Assembly (NCBI RefSeq): GCF_017498065.1 | Contig: NZ_JAGDFX010000016.1 | Coordinates: forward strand, 1-64,000 | DNA: 64,000 nucleotides | DNA from: Oceanisphaera pacifica | GTDB taxonomy: Bacteria; Pseudomonadota; Gammaproteobacteria; Enterobacterales; Aeromonadaceae | Reading direction: 5' to 3' | Part shown: in pieces, positions 44,968 through 54,712 of the stretch | How positions within the stretch are numbered: position 1 is the stretch's first letter | How the letters are laid out: each line of letters starts with the position of its first letter | The notes under the pieces: generated by a model | The model's database searches: none | What the model was told of the DNA's origin: nothing | Seen by the model: the letters and a program-made list of their open reading frames with translations, nothing else | Position numbers and translations under genes: made by a program

Positions 44968-47193
44968 ATGTTGCGCAAGCTCCATGGTTTACCCGGATTG
45001 GTCGCTGCATTACTGCTCGTAGTGCTGGCGACCTCGGGAGTTGTTTTGTCCGCAGTGCCGGCAATTGAGCGGTCGAGCGCTGTTGTCCCGACCGCTGGCG
45101 AACTCACCGTGGCCGATCTGACCGAGCGTGTGGTGGTGAATTATCCCGGCACCGAACAGATCGCACGTTCTCTCGCGGGCGAAGTCGTCGTTTATTACAG
45201 CCGTAATGGCAAGCCGGGTGCCGACCTGGTTAACCCTCTTACCGGCGAAGGTATTGCACCCTACCAGCCATCGGCATTCTTGCGATGGGTAAAGAACCTG
45301 CATCGATCGTTTCTTCTTAATGATGCCGGGCGAATACTGGCCGGGGTTTTGGCGGCACTGATGGTATTGATCTGCCTGTCCGGAGCTTTTCTGCTGGCTC
45401 GACGCCTGGGGGGCTGGAATGCGATTTTTCGACCCATTCCAGGCTCCGGTGGCCCCCGGATTCACGCCGAACTGGCACGATTTGCCGTGATTGGTTTGTT
45501 ACTGTCAGCACTGACTGGCAGCTATATGTCGGCTGTCAGGTTTGACCTGTTACCGGAGGGTGCCAACACAGAGCCCTCTTTTCCTGCGAAGGTTTCAGGC
45601 GGTACACCCGTACCGGCAGGCTCTTTGAGCGCGCTGAAAAACGTGGATGTCAACGAGCTACGGGAACTGGTATTCCCTTACCCGGATGACCCCACGGACG
45701 TCTATTCACTGAGCACCACTCAGGGTTCCGGGTTCGTGGATCAGGCAACCGGTGAACTGCTGCAGTATGAGGCGCGTTCTACCGGCAGCCAGTTCCATCA
45801 CTGGATAGTTCGCCTGCATACGGGTGAAGGCTTGTGGTGGTTAGGCCTGATTCTCGGGCTAGCCGCACTGACCGTGCCGGTGCTGTCATTCACCGGCCTG
45901 CAGATCTGGTGGCAGCGGCGCTCATCCGCCATAAGCCTGGGTGAAAATGAGAGCATTGACGCCGCTGACACCGTCATTCTGGTGGGCTCTGAAGGCAATA
46001 CCACCTGGGGTTTTGCCAAGGACCTTCAGAACAAGCTCAATCAGGCCGGAAAGAAAGTGCACTGCGCGCCCATGAATGATCTGGCGGAGCACTACCCGAA
46101 CGCCTCTGTACTTTTTATTCTGACATCAACCTATGGTGACGGTGACGCGCCCTCTTCCGCCAGCCAGTTTCTGACTCGACTTGAACACTTTCAACCAGAG
46201 GACGGATTGAAGTTTGTGGTTCTCGGTTTTGGTGACCAACAGTTCCCGAAATTCTGCCAGTATGCGCTAGATGTGAACTCAGCTCTCAGCAACAAAGGCC
46301 TGCAACACATGCATCCGGTTACCCGAATTGATCGCGGCTCCGCCACACAGTTCCGGGAGTGGGGCGAGGCTATCAGCGAGCGCATGGGCATTCCGCTGGT
46401 GCTGACCCATAATCCCGCGCCCGCTGTCACTTCAGAGTTCGAGCTTGTAGAGCGCGTGGACTACGGCGTTGCGGTGAATGCGCCTACCAGCATATTGCGC
46501 TTCAAGCCGTTAAAAAATAAAAGAAATCTGTGGCAAAGACTGCCCTTCCAAAACCGGAAACAGCTGCCGGACTTTGAGGCTGGCGATCTGCTCGGGGTTG
46601 CGCCACCCGGAGATGAGGTCGCCCGATTCTATTCGCTGGCCTCCTCTGCGTCGGATGGGATACTGGAAATCTGTGTGCGCAAACAGACTGATGGCCTTTG
46701 CTCAGGATATCTGCACAGCCTCAAACCGGGCGATCGGATTGCCGGGTTTATCCAGAAAAACCCCGGCTTTCGTCCTGCGGGGGGTACTACACCCATTATT
46801 CTCGTTGGCGCTGGCGCGGGAATCGGACCACTTGCCGGTTTTATCCGGAAAAATACCGAGCGCAACCCCATGTACCTGTACTGGGGCGGCCGTAACCCAG
46901 ATTCGGATTTTCTCTACCAACCGGAGCTTGGCCGTTATCTGGATGACCAGCGGCTTACCAGGCTGAATACCGCGTTTTCAAGGTCGGCAGAGAACGCCTA
47001 CGTTCAGGATGCCATCGTTGCCGATGAAACCGCGTTGCGACAACAGATTGAGATAGGTGCACAGATATTGGTATGCGGAGGGCGGGAGATGGCCGCAGGT
47101 GTACGCCAGGTGTTTGACTCGATTCTCAAACCGTTGCATATGGATATCGAGGAGTTGAGAGCAGAAGGGCGTTACCTAGAGGATGTTTACTGA
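44968..47193 (+). CDS. PepSY membrane protein fused to flavodoxin and FAD/NADP reductase
   Basis: A 741-residue three-part protein. N-terminal PepSY_TM region with about four membrane segments (near 10-30, 120-140, 170-190, 290-315). A flavodoxin-like FMN domain follows (about 330-470: VGSEGNTTWGFAKDL, TSTYGDGDAP). The last 250 residues are a sulfite-reductase/P450-reductase-like FAD and NADP module (FYSLASSASDG, VGAGAGIGPLAGF, LVCGGREMAAGV). It should pass electrons from NADPH through FAD and FMN to a membrane or periplasmic acceptor, probably ferric-siderophore-type substrates. It is the last gene of the operon; 18 bp from DUF2271. Confidence 0.88.
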   Translation: MLRKLHGLPGLVAALLLVVLATSGVVLSAVPAIERSSAVVPTAGELTVADLTERVVVNYPGTEQIARSLAGEVVVYYSRNGKPGADLVNPLTGEGIAPYQPSAFLRWVKNLHRSFLLNDAGRILAGVLAALMVLICLSGAFLLARRLGGWNAIFRPIPGSGGPRIHAELARFAVIGLLLSALTGSYMSAVRFDLLPEGANTEPSFPAKVSGGTPVPAGSLSALKNVDVNELRELVFPYPDDPTDVYSLSTTQGSGFVDQATGELLQYEARSTGSQFHHWIVRLHTGEGLWWLGLILGLAALTVPVLSFTGLQIWWQRRSSAISLGENESIDAADTVILVGSEGNTTWGFAKDLQNKLNQAGKKVHCAPMNDLAEHYPNASVLFILTSTYGDGDAPSSASQFLTRLEHFQPEDGLKFVVLGFGDQQFPKFCQYALDVNSALSNKGLQHMHPVTRIDRGSATQFREWGEAISERMGIPLVLTHNPAPAVTSEFELVERVDYGVAVNAPTSILRFKPLKNKRNLWQRLPFQNRKQLPDFEAGDLLGVAPPGDEVARFYSLASSASDGILEICVRKQTDGLCSGYLHSLKPGDRIAGFIQKNPGFRPAGGTTPIILVGAGAGIGPLAGFIRKNTERNPMYLYWGGRNPDSDFLYQPELGRYLDDQRLTRLNTAFSRSAENAYVQDAIVADETALRQQIEIGAQILVCGGREMAAGVRQVFDSILKPLHMDIEELRAEGRYLEDVY

Positions 47194-47308
47194 TTGGGCG
47201 GGCCGTTGGTCATAGGTTTGGTGCGTAGTTTCAAAATGGCACTTATTAATTACGAAACAGCGGCAACCGGGATGGTAAGGGGATTATCCGGGCCGGCGCA
47301 CATAACGC

Positions 47309-47579
47309 TCAAAGCCCGATAACGACGGGGTTTAGCAACGGAGAGGTAAATAAAAACACCATCATCGGCCTAAAGCCGGCACGTGCACGAGTCATACCTT
47401 TCAGCATGGGAATAGTCGAGCAGCTGCAAAAAGGCGTGATAGCCCCAAGGCCAGCGGCAAGAAAAGCAAGCATGCTCAGGGTATCTTGTAACTGAAAGGA
47501 CACAGGAAAGCACCATATTTCTAGAATTACCGAATATATGAAAACAATTAGATCCAGTACTGAGCTGTGTCAACTTCAA
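47309..47579 (-). pseudogene. YraQ/ArsP-type permease fragment
   Basis: The minus strand encodes GLGAITPFCSCSTIPMLKGM and TRARAGFRPMMVFLFTS, which matches the signature of UPF0718/YraQ-like permeases (the CSCSxxP motif). Only about 60 residues remain; both ends are lost. 47194-47308 and 47580-47838 show no intact gene. Confidence 0.75.
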
Positions 47580-47838
47580 TACTGGGGTCTCCTTGACTAA
47601 TCCCCGATTTCCATCAGCCTCGACTGAAGAGGGCTAAAGTTGGAAAATCCAGGCGGCTGGCATTTTTGGCCAGATCACGGTAGTGCATCATGCTATAATC
47701 AAAAAACTGTTTTATATGCCAGTACGGATACGCCATATTAGATATGATGTTTTGACCTGCCCATCCTCAACGATCGAGGGTTATCGTTGGGGATAGGTAA
47801 ACAACCCTTGGACAGAGCTATATTGAGGAGGGCGGGTC

Positions 47839-48063
47839 ATGACCCAGTTTAACGCTGAATCCATTTCAATATTGCGGTGGCTGAGCCAAGGCGGCAGGGG
47901 CCGGGTTAGGAAGGTAAGATTGCCAACACGCCAAAACGGGTCGGGCGCAAGATTCAGCAACTCAGCGAACGGTACGGCGGCGGGGCGTTCCTGATTGCCT
48001 ATTTCACCGCCGTTATTATTGTGGTTCTGCCACTGATGATCCTCGAGGTGGCCGCCGGCCGAC
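47839..48063 (+). pseudogene. Sodium-dependent (NSS) transporter N-terminal remnant
   Basis: ATG 47839 has GAGGAGGGCGG upstream and begins an ORF that soon leaves frame. In another frame YGGGAFLIAYFTAVIIVVLP and LMILEVAAGR match the first conserved region of neurotransmitter:sodium symporters. The IS630 element at 48066 interrupts it. The remainder of the gene is not found beyond the element. Confidence 0.7.
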
Positions 48064-48065
48064 TA

Positions 48066-49246
48066 GTGTAACGTTCGGTTAATTCGCTCATTTATTATCA
48101 ATTAAACTCAGCTTTGCCCGAGCCACTGACGTCATAATCGATTCTGCGCTTTTATGCCAACGGAACGGCTTTGCCAGTTTTTCGTTGTGAACCTTGATGA
48201 ACTTTTTAATCGCAGACTTTAATTCGCCGACGCTGGTGAAAATACCGCGGTATAGGGCTCGTCGTTCCAGTTGGCCAAACCAACCCTCGACCGCATTCAG
48301 CCAGGAAGCGCTCGTGGGCGTGAAGTGCAGCTTGAACCGAGGGTGCTCGGCCAGCCAAGCTTTGACTTCCGGCGTCTTGTGAGTCGAGCTGTTATCCAAG
48401 ATCAAGTGCAGATCCAGACCCTTCGGAGTTTCCCGGTCGATCTGTCGCAAGAAGTCTAAAAACTCCTTGGCTCGGTGACGCTGAGTGATTCGTCCGATCA
48501 CCTGACCCGTCAGCGTATTGAATGCAGCGTACAGGCTGGTTGTGCCATGACGTTTGTAATCATGTGTCTGTCGCTCAACTTGTCCCGGGCGAAGCTGTAA
48601 TTTCGGCTGGGTTCGGTCAAGAGCCTGAATCTGGGTTTTTTCGTCAACAGACAGAACCAGTGCATTGTCCGGAGGATTCATATAAAGCCCGACAACATCG
48701 CACACTTTTTCAGCGAAGTGGGGATCGTTGCTGATCTTGAACGTTCTGAGCCGGTGCGGCTTCAAATCGGCTGCTTTCCAGATCTGGTGCACTTGCCAGC
48801 GCGTTACCCCGGCATGCTCTGCCATGAGACTGATACTCCAGTGTGTGGCCTCTTTCGGAACTTTATGGACTGTGTCGTCTAAAATTTTCTTGACGGTTTT
48901 ACCGTCGAGTTTTCGAGGCTGGCCAGGTCGCGGCGCATCATGAAGCCCCTCAAGACCTCGATCACTGTAGCGTTTGCGCCACTTGAAGACCGTTTGGGTG
49001 CTAACCTGAAGAGACTCTGAGATTCCTTTTGGGGTCTGACCTTCATTCAGTAACAAAAGTATCCTGGCGCGTTGCGCCAGATGCTGGCTCAGCGTATTGG
49101 TTCGGCACCAACTTTCGAGTTCCAATTGATCGTTTACAGTCAGATTAAATGGCGCTGCGGGTTTGGGCACAATGGGAACCTTTTATTGCTGTTTGACGAT
49201 TCCTATTATAACAAACATGCGCCAGCGAATTAACCGGACGAAACAC
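48066..49246 (-). mobile_element. IS630-family insertion sequence with TA target duplication
   Basis: Inverted ends of about 25 bp: TAGTGTAACGTTCGGTTAAT plus TCGCT at 48064 and, on the minus strand from 49248, TAGTGTTTCGTCCGGTTAAT plus TCGCT. The dinucleotide TA stands at both ends (48064-48065, 49247-49248), as expected for IS630 insertion at TA. It encloses one intact transposase gene. Confidence 0.88.
48088..49170 (-). CDS. IS630-family transposase
   Basis: A 360-residue intact transposase. N-terminal winged HTH (GISESLQVSTQTVFKWRKRY) and DDE catalytic domain: VLSVDEKTQ (Asp), LILDNSSTH (Asp) and NAVEGWFGQLE (Glu). The length is usual for single-ORF IS630 members. Confidence 0.92.
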   Translation of the reverse strand: MPKPAAPFNLTVNDQLELESWCRTNTLSQHLAQRARILLLLNEGQTPKGISESLQVSTQTVFKWRKRYSDRGLEGLHDAPRPGQPRKLDGKTVKKILDDTVHKVPKEATHWSISLMAEHAGVTRWQVHQIWKAADLKPHRLRTFKISNDPHFAEKVCDVVGLYMNPPDNALVLSVDEKTQIQALDRTQPKLQLRPGQVERQTHDYKRHGTTSLYAAFNTLTGQVIGRITQRHRAKEFLDFLRQIDRETPKGLDLHLILDNSSTHKTPEVKAWLAEHPRFKLHFTPTSASWLNAVEGWFGQLERRALYRGIFTSVGELKSAIKKFIKVHNEKLAKPFRWHKSAESIMTSVARAKLSLIDNK

Positions 49247-49298
49247 TAGCAATCAAGGTAGGCTTAGACTGGCGGTTGTCGAGCTTATAGTCGGTCAT
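49247..49298 (-). pseudogene. Truncated start of an unknown gene
   Basis: From ATG 49298 the minus strand reads MTDYKLDNRQSKPTLIA up to the IS630 end, with GGAATCTAGGGA before the ATG. This may be the start of a gene cut by the element, or chance. The rest of 49299-49632 contains no gene that I can support. Confidence 0.3.
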
Positions 49299-49632
49299 TC
49301 CCTAGATTCCTGAGAAGAATGCCCCGACTTTGCCACAAGGCTCGATAGTTACCAACTAGCGACAACGACAGTAAACTGGTTGCAACTAATCTGTTGAGCG
49401 TATTTTCTGCCATAAGGGAAAGGTGCCGACCAGCGGATAAGCTGAGTCCATTCCTTCGCCCATCTGCTCTCTGGTTACGGCAGAAGGGGGGGGTAAGCTA
49501 CGATAAAGTTATTAGTTTCGTTTTACTCAAAGTTCCCATGATTTCCAATCACGTTTATTGTGAAGGAATAGGCGTCAGATGCGCTTGGCTGCGTAGAGAA
49601 AAATCTCGATGACTTTGACTCCGAAAACAAGA

Positions 49633-50826
49633 CTAAGAATGATAACGACCACTAGCCAAGCAGTGAGTCGAGCTTCCTGAACCCCGGTTTACAATTATCC
49701 GATGTCCCTCATATATCCCCAGAGCCAGAATCGTAAAACCGGCCGCGACCACGCTCAGATACTCGCTCCCAAACGCTTGAGATACATGCTTTCCAATAGA
49801 CGCAGAAAGCGAAACCCCCAGATATATAGCTGAAGTATTCAGCCCCAGAACGATGGATGCGCTAGAGGGCGCCGCTTTCACTAACTGGTGCTGCAGTGGC
49901 ACCAGACAGCTCCACGCAATCGCCCCCCAAACGGCAAGCGGCAAAACCGATATGAACGGAGAATAGGTAAGCACTGGAAACAGTAAGAAGTTGAGGCTCA
50001 AAACCGTGAGCCCGCCAACAATAATTGGCCTCGCACCCCATCGGTCGGTCAGCCTGCCCGCGGTAAAGGTTCCAATAGTAGCCGCAACGCCCCAAGCCGC
50101 CATTAAAAGCGCCAATGTCTCACCCCTTCCATTAGTAGCGGGCATAAGAATTACACTGGCATAGGTGTGAACGATGTAGGATCCGATCATTAAAAACAGT
50201 GTCGTTCCCAACACGCCGAATATCGCCGGTTTCGTCACAGAGGCCAACAAATCCCTGGATCTCTTCTTTGTATCCGGTCTTGGGATGGCCTCTAGTAAAG
50301 TACCAACCCCAATAGCCGCTGCACCGGCTAGTGCAGCGACAAGCCACATACCCAGCCGCCAGTCACCAAAACTCGTAGAGAGAGCAATTCCCACCGGCGC
50401 TCCAATTGCGGTTGACGCACTCAAGCCGGCTGTAATGATAGCCAATGAACGCCCCCAATGTTCCTGCGCGACTATCGCGGTCGCCGCTGCTCCGGCAATT
50501 GGCATAAACAGTGCCCCGCCCAAGCCTCCCAGCGCACGACCGGCAATCGCCACTTCCAGATTTGGCGCCAGCGCTGAAACCACATGGCCTGCGGCAAGAA
50601 TGCTCATGCCCACCACCAGTATTGGCTTATAAGACAAGTTCACCATCAGAGTTGCTGCGATCGGTATCACCAGAGCATAAGCTACGGCGAACGCAGCGAT
50701 CATACTCGCCGCGTCACCAACACTGATATTAAAACTGGCTGCCATCTCCGGCAGAAGGCCTGCCATAACGAAACTGGCCGTGCCAATGGAAAACATTCCT
50801 AAAGCCAGGATGAGTAATCTATTCAT
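49633..50826 (-). CDS. MFS efflux transporter (DHA1 type)
   Basis: A 397-residue 12-helix major facilitator. The motif-A-like AGRLTDRWGARPII loop lies near the centre, and the first helix reads LILALGMFSIGTASFVMAGL. DHA1 members export drugs or small organics. It is the last gene in the run of minus-strand detoxification genes; a 121-bp gap separates it from the aldo-keto reductase. It may export the aldehyde, electrophile or acid product. Confidence 0.88.
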   Translation of the reverse strand: MNRLLILALGMFSIGTASFVMAGLLPEMAASFNISVGDAASMIAAFAVAYALVIPIAATLMVNLSYKPILVVGMSILAAGHVVSALAPNLEVAIAGRALGGLGGALFMPIAGAAATAIVAQEHWGRSLAIITAGLSASTAIGAPVGIALSTSFGDWRLGMWLVAALAGAAAIGVGTLLEAIPRPDTKKRSRDLLASVTKPAIFGVLGTTLFLMIGSYIVHTYASVILMPATNGRGETLALLMAAWGVAATIGTFTAGRLTDRWGARPIIVGGLTVLSLNFLLFPVLTYSPFISVLPLAVWGAIAWSCLVPLQHQLVKAAPSSASIVLGLNTSAIYLGVSLSASIGKHVSQAFGSEYLSVVAAGFTILALGIYEGHRIIVNRGSGSSTHCLASGRYHS

Positions 50827-50947
50827 TGGTTCTTCAAACGCCTGTTACAAGAATATCACTCCGCATTGCAGAGCCATTCGGTTAACGAGAAAGCCAGTTC
50901 AGTCTGCCGTGGCCTCTTCATGGCTGGTTTTGTTAGGTTTAGGACCA

Positions 50948-51937
50948 TTAAATATCGACGTGCCGCATCCCTTCAATCGTATAACGCTCACCGCTTACCG
51001 CGCCTTTCGGAGCAAGGTTATCAAGGGCAGAAATGTCTTCCGCAGTCAAAGACAATGACCCCGCACCTATATTTTCATCGATATATCGCTCGGTACGTGT
51101 TCCAGGAATAGGGATGACATGATCGCCCTGCGCCAGAACCCACGCCAAAGCCAACTGTGCCGGTGTACAGCCTTTTGAATCCGCAAATCTGGTCAGTGCA
51201 TCAACCACAGACAGATTCTTCTGCAAATTGTCTCCCTGGAACCGTGGTTGAGAGGTCCGCCTAAAATCGTCGACAGCCATGTCGTCAACCGATCTAATCT
51301 TACCCGTCAAAAACCCCCGACCAAGCGGGCTGTATGGAACAAAAGCTACACCGAGCTCCTTACAGGTCTGCAACATTCCGTCTTCTGGATCGCGCGTCCA
51401 CAGGGAGTATTCCGATTGCACTGCAGCAATAGGGTGAATAGCATGGGCGCGGCGCAAAGTCTCAGGGGACACCTCGCTCAACCCCAAGCCCCGTACTTTG
51501 CCTTGCTTGACGAGTTCAGCCATCGAACCCACCGTATCTTCGACGGGTACACCCGGATTTAGACGGTGAGCATAGTAGAGATCGATTGTTTCTATACCCA
51601 GCCGCGTTAGCGAAGCCTCACAGGCGCTGGCCATGTAGGTCGCGGTATTGTCAATTCGGCGATCCGCAAGTGGGCCATCGCGCTTAATGCCGAACTTGGT
51701 CGCCAGAGTGATCTGCTCTCGGTGTCGGGCGAGAAAGCTGCTGAGAAGATTCTCATTACGGCCAAGGCCGTAGGTATCTGCAGTATCAAAAAACGTTACG
51801 CCTTTTTCGAATGCATACTCCAGCGTCGCGAGCGATTGCGCCCTATCAGCGGGCCCATAGAATTCAGACATTCCCATGCAGCCGAGGCCAATAGCAGAGA
51901 CAGAGCCCAGTCCGGCGCCTAAATTACGAGATTTCAT
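50948..51937 (-). CDS. Aldo-keto reductase
   Basis: A 329-residue NADPH-dependent reductase of the AKR fold. The tetrad is visible: Asp and Tyr in DTADTYGLGRNE, Lys in ATKFGIKRD, and His in YYAHRLNP. The C-terminal loop IPGTRTERYIDENIGA binds NADPH. It resembles the AKR12/13-type stress-induced reductases that act on aldehydes. ATG 51937 has an AGGGG-like site upstream. Confidence 0.92.
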   Translation of the reverse strand: MKSRNLGAGLGSVSAIGLGCMGMSEFYGPADRAQSLATLEYAFEKGVTFFDTADTYGLGRNENLLSSFLARHREQITLATKFGIKRDGPLADRRIDNTATYMASACEASLTRLGIETIDLYYAHRLNPGVPVEDTVGSMAELVKQGKVRGLGLSEVSPETLRRAHAIHPIAAVQSEYSLWTRDPEDGMLQTCKELGVAFVPYSPLGRGFLTGKIRSVDDMAVDDFRRTSQPRFQGDNLQKNLSVVDALTRFADSKGCTPAQLALAWVLAQGDHVIPIPGTRTERYIDENIGAGSLSLTAEDISALDNLAPKGAVSGERYTIEGMRHVDI

Positions 51938-51982
51938 CGTCGTTCCCCTCTTTTTTCTTCCAGAAACCAGTCATAAATGCTT

Positions 51983-53113
51983 TCAACCAGGAGTATTCAC
52001 TTCCAGGAAAGGGTAATCGATATATCCTTCGACTCCTCCGCCATAAGCCGTTGCGCTGTCAAGCGAATTGAGAGGCGCGTCTCGCTCAAGTCGAGTTACA
52101 AGATCAGGGTTGGCAATATAGGGGCGCCCAAAAGCAATCAGATCAGCGGTATTACTACGCCGCGCTGATAGAGCCAGGTTGCGGTCATAGCCATTGTTGG
52201 CCATGTACAACCCTTTGAAGCGCTGCCGCAAAACATTCAGGTCAAACCCGCCTTCAACGGTTCGCGACCCGCCTGTCACTCCTTCCACAACGTGAAGATA
52301 AGCCAGGTCAACATCATTCAGTTGGTCGACAAGCGCCGTGAAGACCGGCTCAGGGTTGCTGTCACTAAGGCCGTTGGCGGTACTGACCGGAGATATCCGC
52401 AGCCCCGTACGCCCTCCATCGCAGATTGCTGCAACAGCTTTGGTAACCTCAAGTGTCAGCCGAATACGATTCTCGACCGACCCACCATAGGCATCAGTGC
52501 GCTGATTGGCCCCATCCCTCATAAACTGATCAAGCAGGTAACCATTTGCGGCGTGAATTTCAACGCCATCAAATCCTGCGTCCAGAGCGTTGCGGGCAGC
52601 CTGCTCATAATCCGCCACAATTCCCGGCAGCTCGTCCATACGTAGTGCTCTTGGCGTCAGTGCCGGTTTCTTTCCCTCTGCCGTGAACGCTTCGACATTG
52701 GGGCGAACAGCAGATGGAGCAACTGGTAGCACGCCGCCAAGTTGCACGTCCGGGTGAGAAACCCTACCAACATGCCAAAGCTGAGCGAATATGCGTCCGC
52801 CTTTATCGTGAACAGCCGTTGTTACAGGGCGCCAGCTTTCGATCTGTTCAGTGGTCCAAAGGCCTGGGGTAAAGGCGTAACCCACTGCCTGCGGTGAAAT
52901 GTTCAACGCCTCACTGATGATCAGTCCTGCCGATGCGCGCTGCGTGTAATACTCTTGCATCATCGATGTGGCGATACTTTCAGGCGAGCGCGCCCGCGTT
53001 AGCGGTGCCATAACAACGCGGTTTGTCAGAGCATAAGGCCCTATTTCAACCGGAGAAAAGAGGTCAGTTTCAGGAACGTTAGTCGTATTGACGCGCGAGT
53101 TACGAGTTTTCAC
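51983..53113 (-). CDS. Old yellow enzyme (ene-reductase, NemA-like)
   Basis: A 376-residue FMN-dependent ene-reductase. Signature parts: LFSPVEIGPYALTNRVVMAP, FAQLWHVGRVS, GVEIHAANGYLLDQFMRDG (the HxxN substrate-binding pair), then the FMN phosphate loop near LIAFGRPYIANPDL. I chose GTG 53113, seven bases after GGGAG; a GTG at 53170 would add 19 unlikely residues. NemA-type enzymes reduce N-ethylmaleimide and other electrophilic alkenes, and lie beside aldehyde detoxification genes in many proteobacteria. Confidence 0.92.
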   Translation of the reverse strand: MKTRNSRVNTTNVPETDLFSPVEIGPYALTNRVVMAPLTRARSPESIATSMMQEYYTQRASAGLIISEALNISPQAVGYAFTPGLWTTEQIESWRPVTTAVHDKGGRIFAQLWHVGRVSHPDVQLGGVLPVAPSAVRPNVEAFTAEGKKPALTPRALRMDELPGIVADYEQAARNALDAGFDGVEIHAANGYLLDQFMRDGANQRTDAYGGSVENRIRLTLEVTKAVAAICDGGRTGLRISPVSTANGLSDSNPEPVFTALVDQLNDVDLAYLHVVEGVTGGSRTVEGGFDLNVLRQRFKGLYMANNGYDRNLALSARRSNTADLIAFGRPYIANPDLVTRLERDAPLNSLDSATAYGGGVEGYIDYPFLEVNTPG

Positions 53114-53252
53114 ATGTTTTCTCCCAAACAAGAATCGTATTTCATGCCAGCTGCATGACAGCTCAAGCACTCACGCCCCTCAGAATTACGACCTGTTCGG
53201 AAGAGAGAGAGGCTTCACAGCGGAGCTAGATTAATTCGGTCATCGTTTTCCG

Positions 53253-53930
53253 TTATTTCAGCAACGCAAGTAGCTCCTCTGCGGCGGCAGCTGATGAAGC
53301 CGGGTTCTGACCGGTGACGAGCTTGCCGTCCCGCAGCACAAAGCTGGCCCAATCAGCGCCTTTCTCATAAATGCCACCATTGGCTTTAAGCATATCCTCG
53401 ACCAGGAAGGGCACAACGTTGACCAGGCCAACAACCTCTTCTTCTGTATTGGTGAAGCCTGTCACTCGTCGCCCTGAGACTAAGGGCTTACCATCTGTGC
53501 CTTGAGTGTGGCGGAATACGGCGGGGGCGTGGCAGACGGCCCCAACAGGCAAGTCAGCGGCGGCAAAGGCTTCGATCAGGCGTTTGCTGTCTGCATCCTC
53601 GGCGAGGTCCCACAAAGGGCCATGGCCACCAGGATAGAAGATTGCATCGAACCCGTCTTCTGTCATCTCGGAAAGTTTCACCGTAGTCGCAAGATGCTTT
53701 TGCGTCTCAACATCGCCCTTGAAACGACGGGTGTCGTCGGTTTGCGCTTCCAGACTATCGCTGGACGGATCAATGGGTGGTTGCCCACCCTTAGGCGTGG
53801 CCAGAGTAATATCCGCTCCGGCATCCTTGAAGACGTAATAGGGCGCGGCAAACTCCTCCAGCCAAAAGCCGGTCTTCCTGCCGCTATCGCCCATCTCATC
53901 GTGCGATGTCAGTACCATTAAAATTTTCAT
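53253..53930 (-). CDS. DJ-1/PfpI-family glyoxalase III-like protein
   Basis: A 225-residue class I glutamine-amidotransferase-like protein. The nucleophile elbow is AVCHAPAVF (Cys about 133), the oxyanion part FYPGGHGPLWDLAED, and the N-terminal Asp/Glu (residues ETGFW area). The family includes Hsp31-type glyoxalases and deglycases. It is nine bases from the SDR gene. Confidence 0.88.
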   Translation of the reverse strand: MKILMVLTSHDEMGDSGRKTGFWLEEFAAPYYVFKDAGADITLATPKGGQPPIDPSSDSLEAQTDDTRRFKGDVETQKHLATTVKLSEMTEDGFDAIFYPGGHGPLWDLAEDADSKRLIEAFAAADLPVGAVCHAPAVFRHTQGTDGKPLVSGRRVTGFTNTEEEVVGLVNVVPFLVEDMLKANGGIYEKGADWASFVLRDGKLVTGQNPASSAAAAEELLALLK

Positions 53931-53939
53931 GTACTTTCC

Positions 53940-54536
53940 TTAAATTGACTGCATGGTTAGCGCTTTGTTATTCCACTTTTCATCATCCACTGCCTCGGCC
54001 AAAACTGCGGCGACATCGCCTCTCGCAGCGATTCCATCAACATCAACCGTGTCGCCAAAGCGCATGTTTCGGGTCCCATTTTCATCGGTCAACCGCACCG
54101 GTCGCACTATGGCATAGCTCAGGTCGGAGGCTTTCAGGTATTCGTCAGCGTCATGCTTGGCCTGTAGATAATGTGCGAGCTTGCTCTCAGGATCGGGATT
54201 GTCTGCGCCAACACTACTGAGCATGACGAAACGGGAGACCTTCGCTTTCGCCGCAATATCAACGAGACGCTGCGCCCCATCGCGGTCGACCTTGTCGGTC
54301 ATATCGGCACCCGTGTGGCTGCCGGAACCTGCTGCAAAGATGACAGCGTCACAACCCTCACAGACATCCTCTTGCAAGTCGGTCAAATCGCCATAGCGTA
54401 GCTCAACATCAGAAGACAGTGTGGACGTGTCGGAACTTTCACGAACCAACGCAATCGGATAATGGCCACGAGATTTAAGCTCACCAATCAAGCGAAGCCC
54501 GGTTTTTCCGGTAGCTCCAGCGACAAGAACTTTCAT
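53940..54536 (-). CDS. Atypical SDR, NAD(P)H-binding protein
   Basis: A 198-residue NmrA/SDR_a5-type protein with the Rossmann start VLVAGATGKTGLRLIGEL (GxxGxxG) and VMLSSVGAD. It lacks the YxxxK catalytic pair, so it may bind NADPH as a sensor or act on quinones. It is separated from the upstream MDR gene by 176 bp (no gene seen in that gap). Confidence 0.85.
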   Translation of the reverse strand: MKVLVAGATGKTGLRLIGELKSRGHYPIALVRESSDTSTLSSDVELRYGDLTDLQEDVCEGCDAVIFAAGSGSHTGADMTDKVDRDGAQRLVDIAAKAKVSRFVMLSSVGADNPDPESKLAHYLQAKHDADEYLKASDLSYAIVRPVRLTDENGTRNMRFGDTVDVDGIAARGDVAAVLAEAVDDEKWNNKALTMQSI

Positions 54537-54712
54537 TGTCTACTCCATTTGTTATGAGTTGAGGCCTAATGGCTTACCGCCGCGGCCAGAGTCTCGACGC
54601 TAACCTTCCAGGCCGGAAAATCGCAGGCATGGTTCCGCGTCAACGACACCGTAATGAATCAGCTACGAAAGCTGCTACGTCGGCACCATCAGAACGTACA
54701 TTCGTTTTACTG

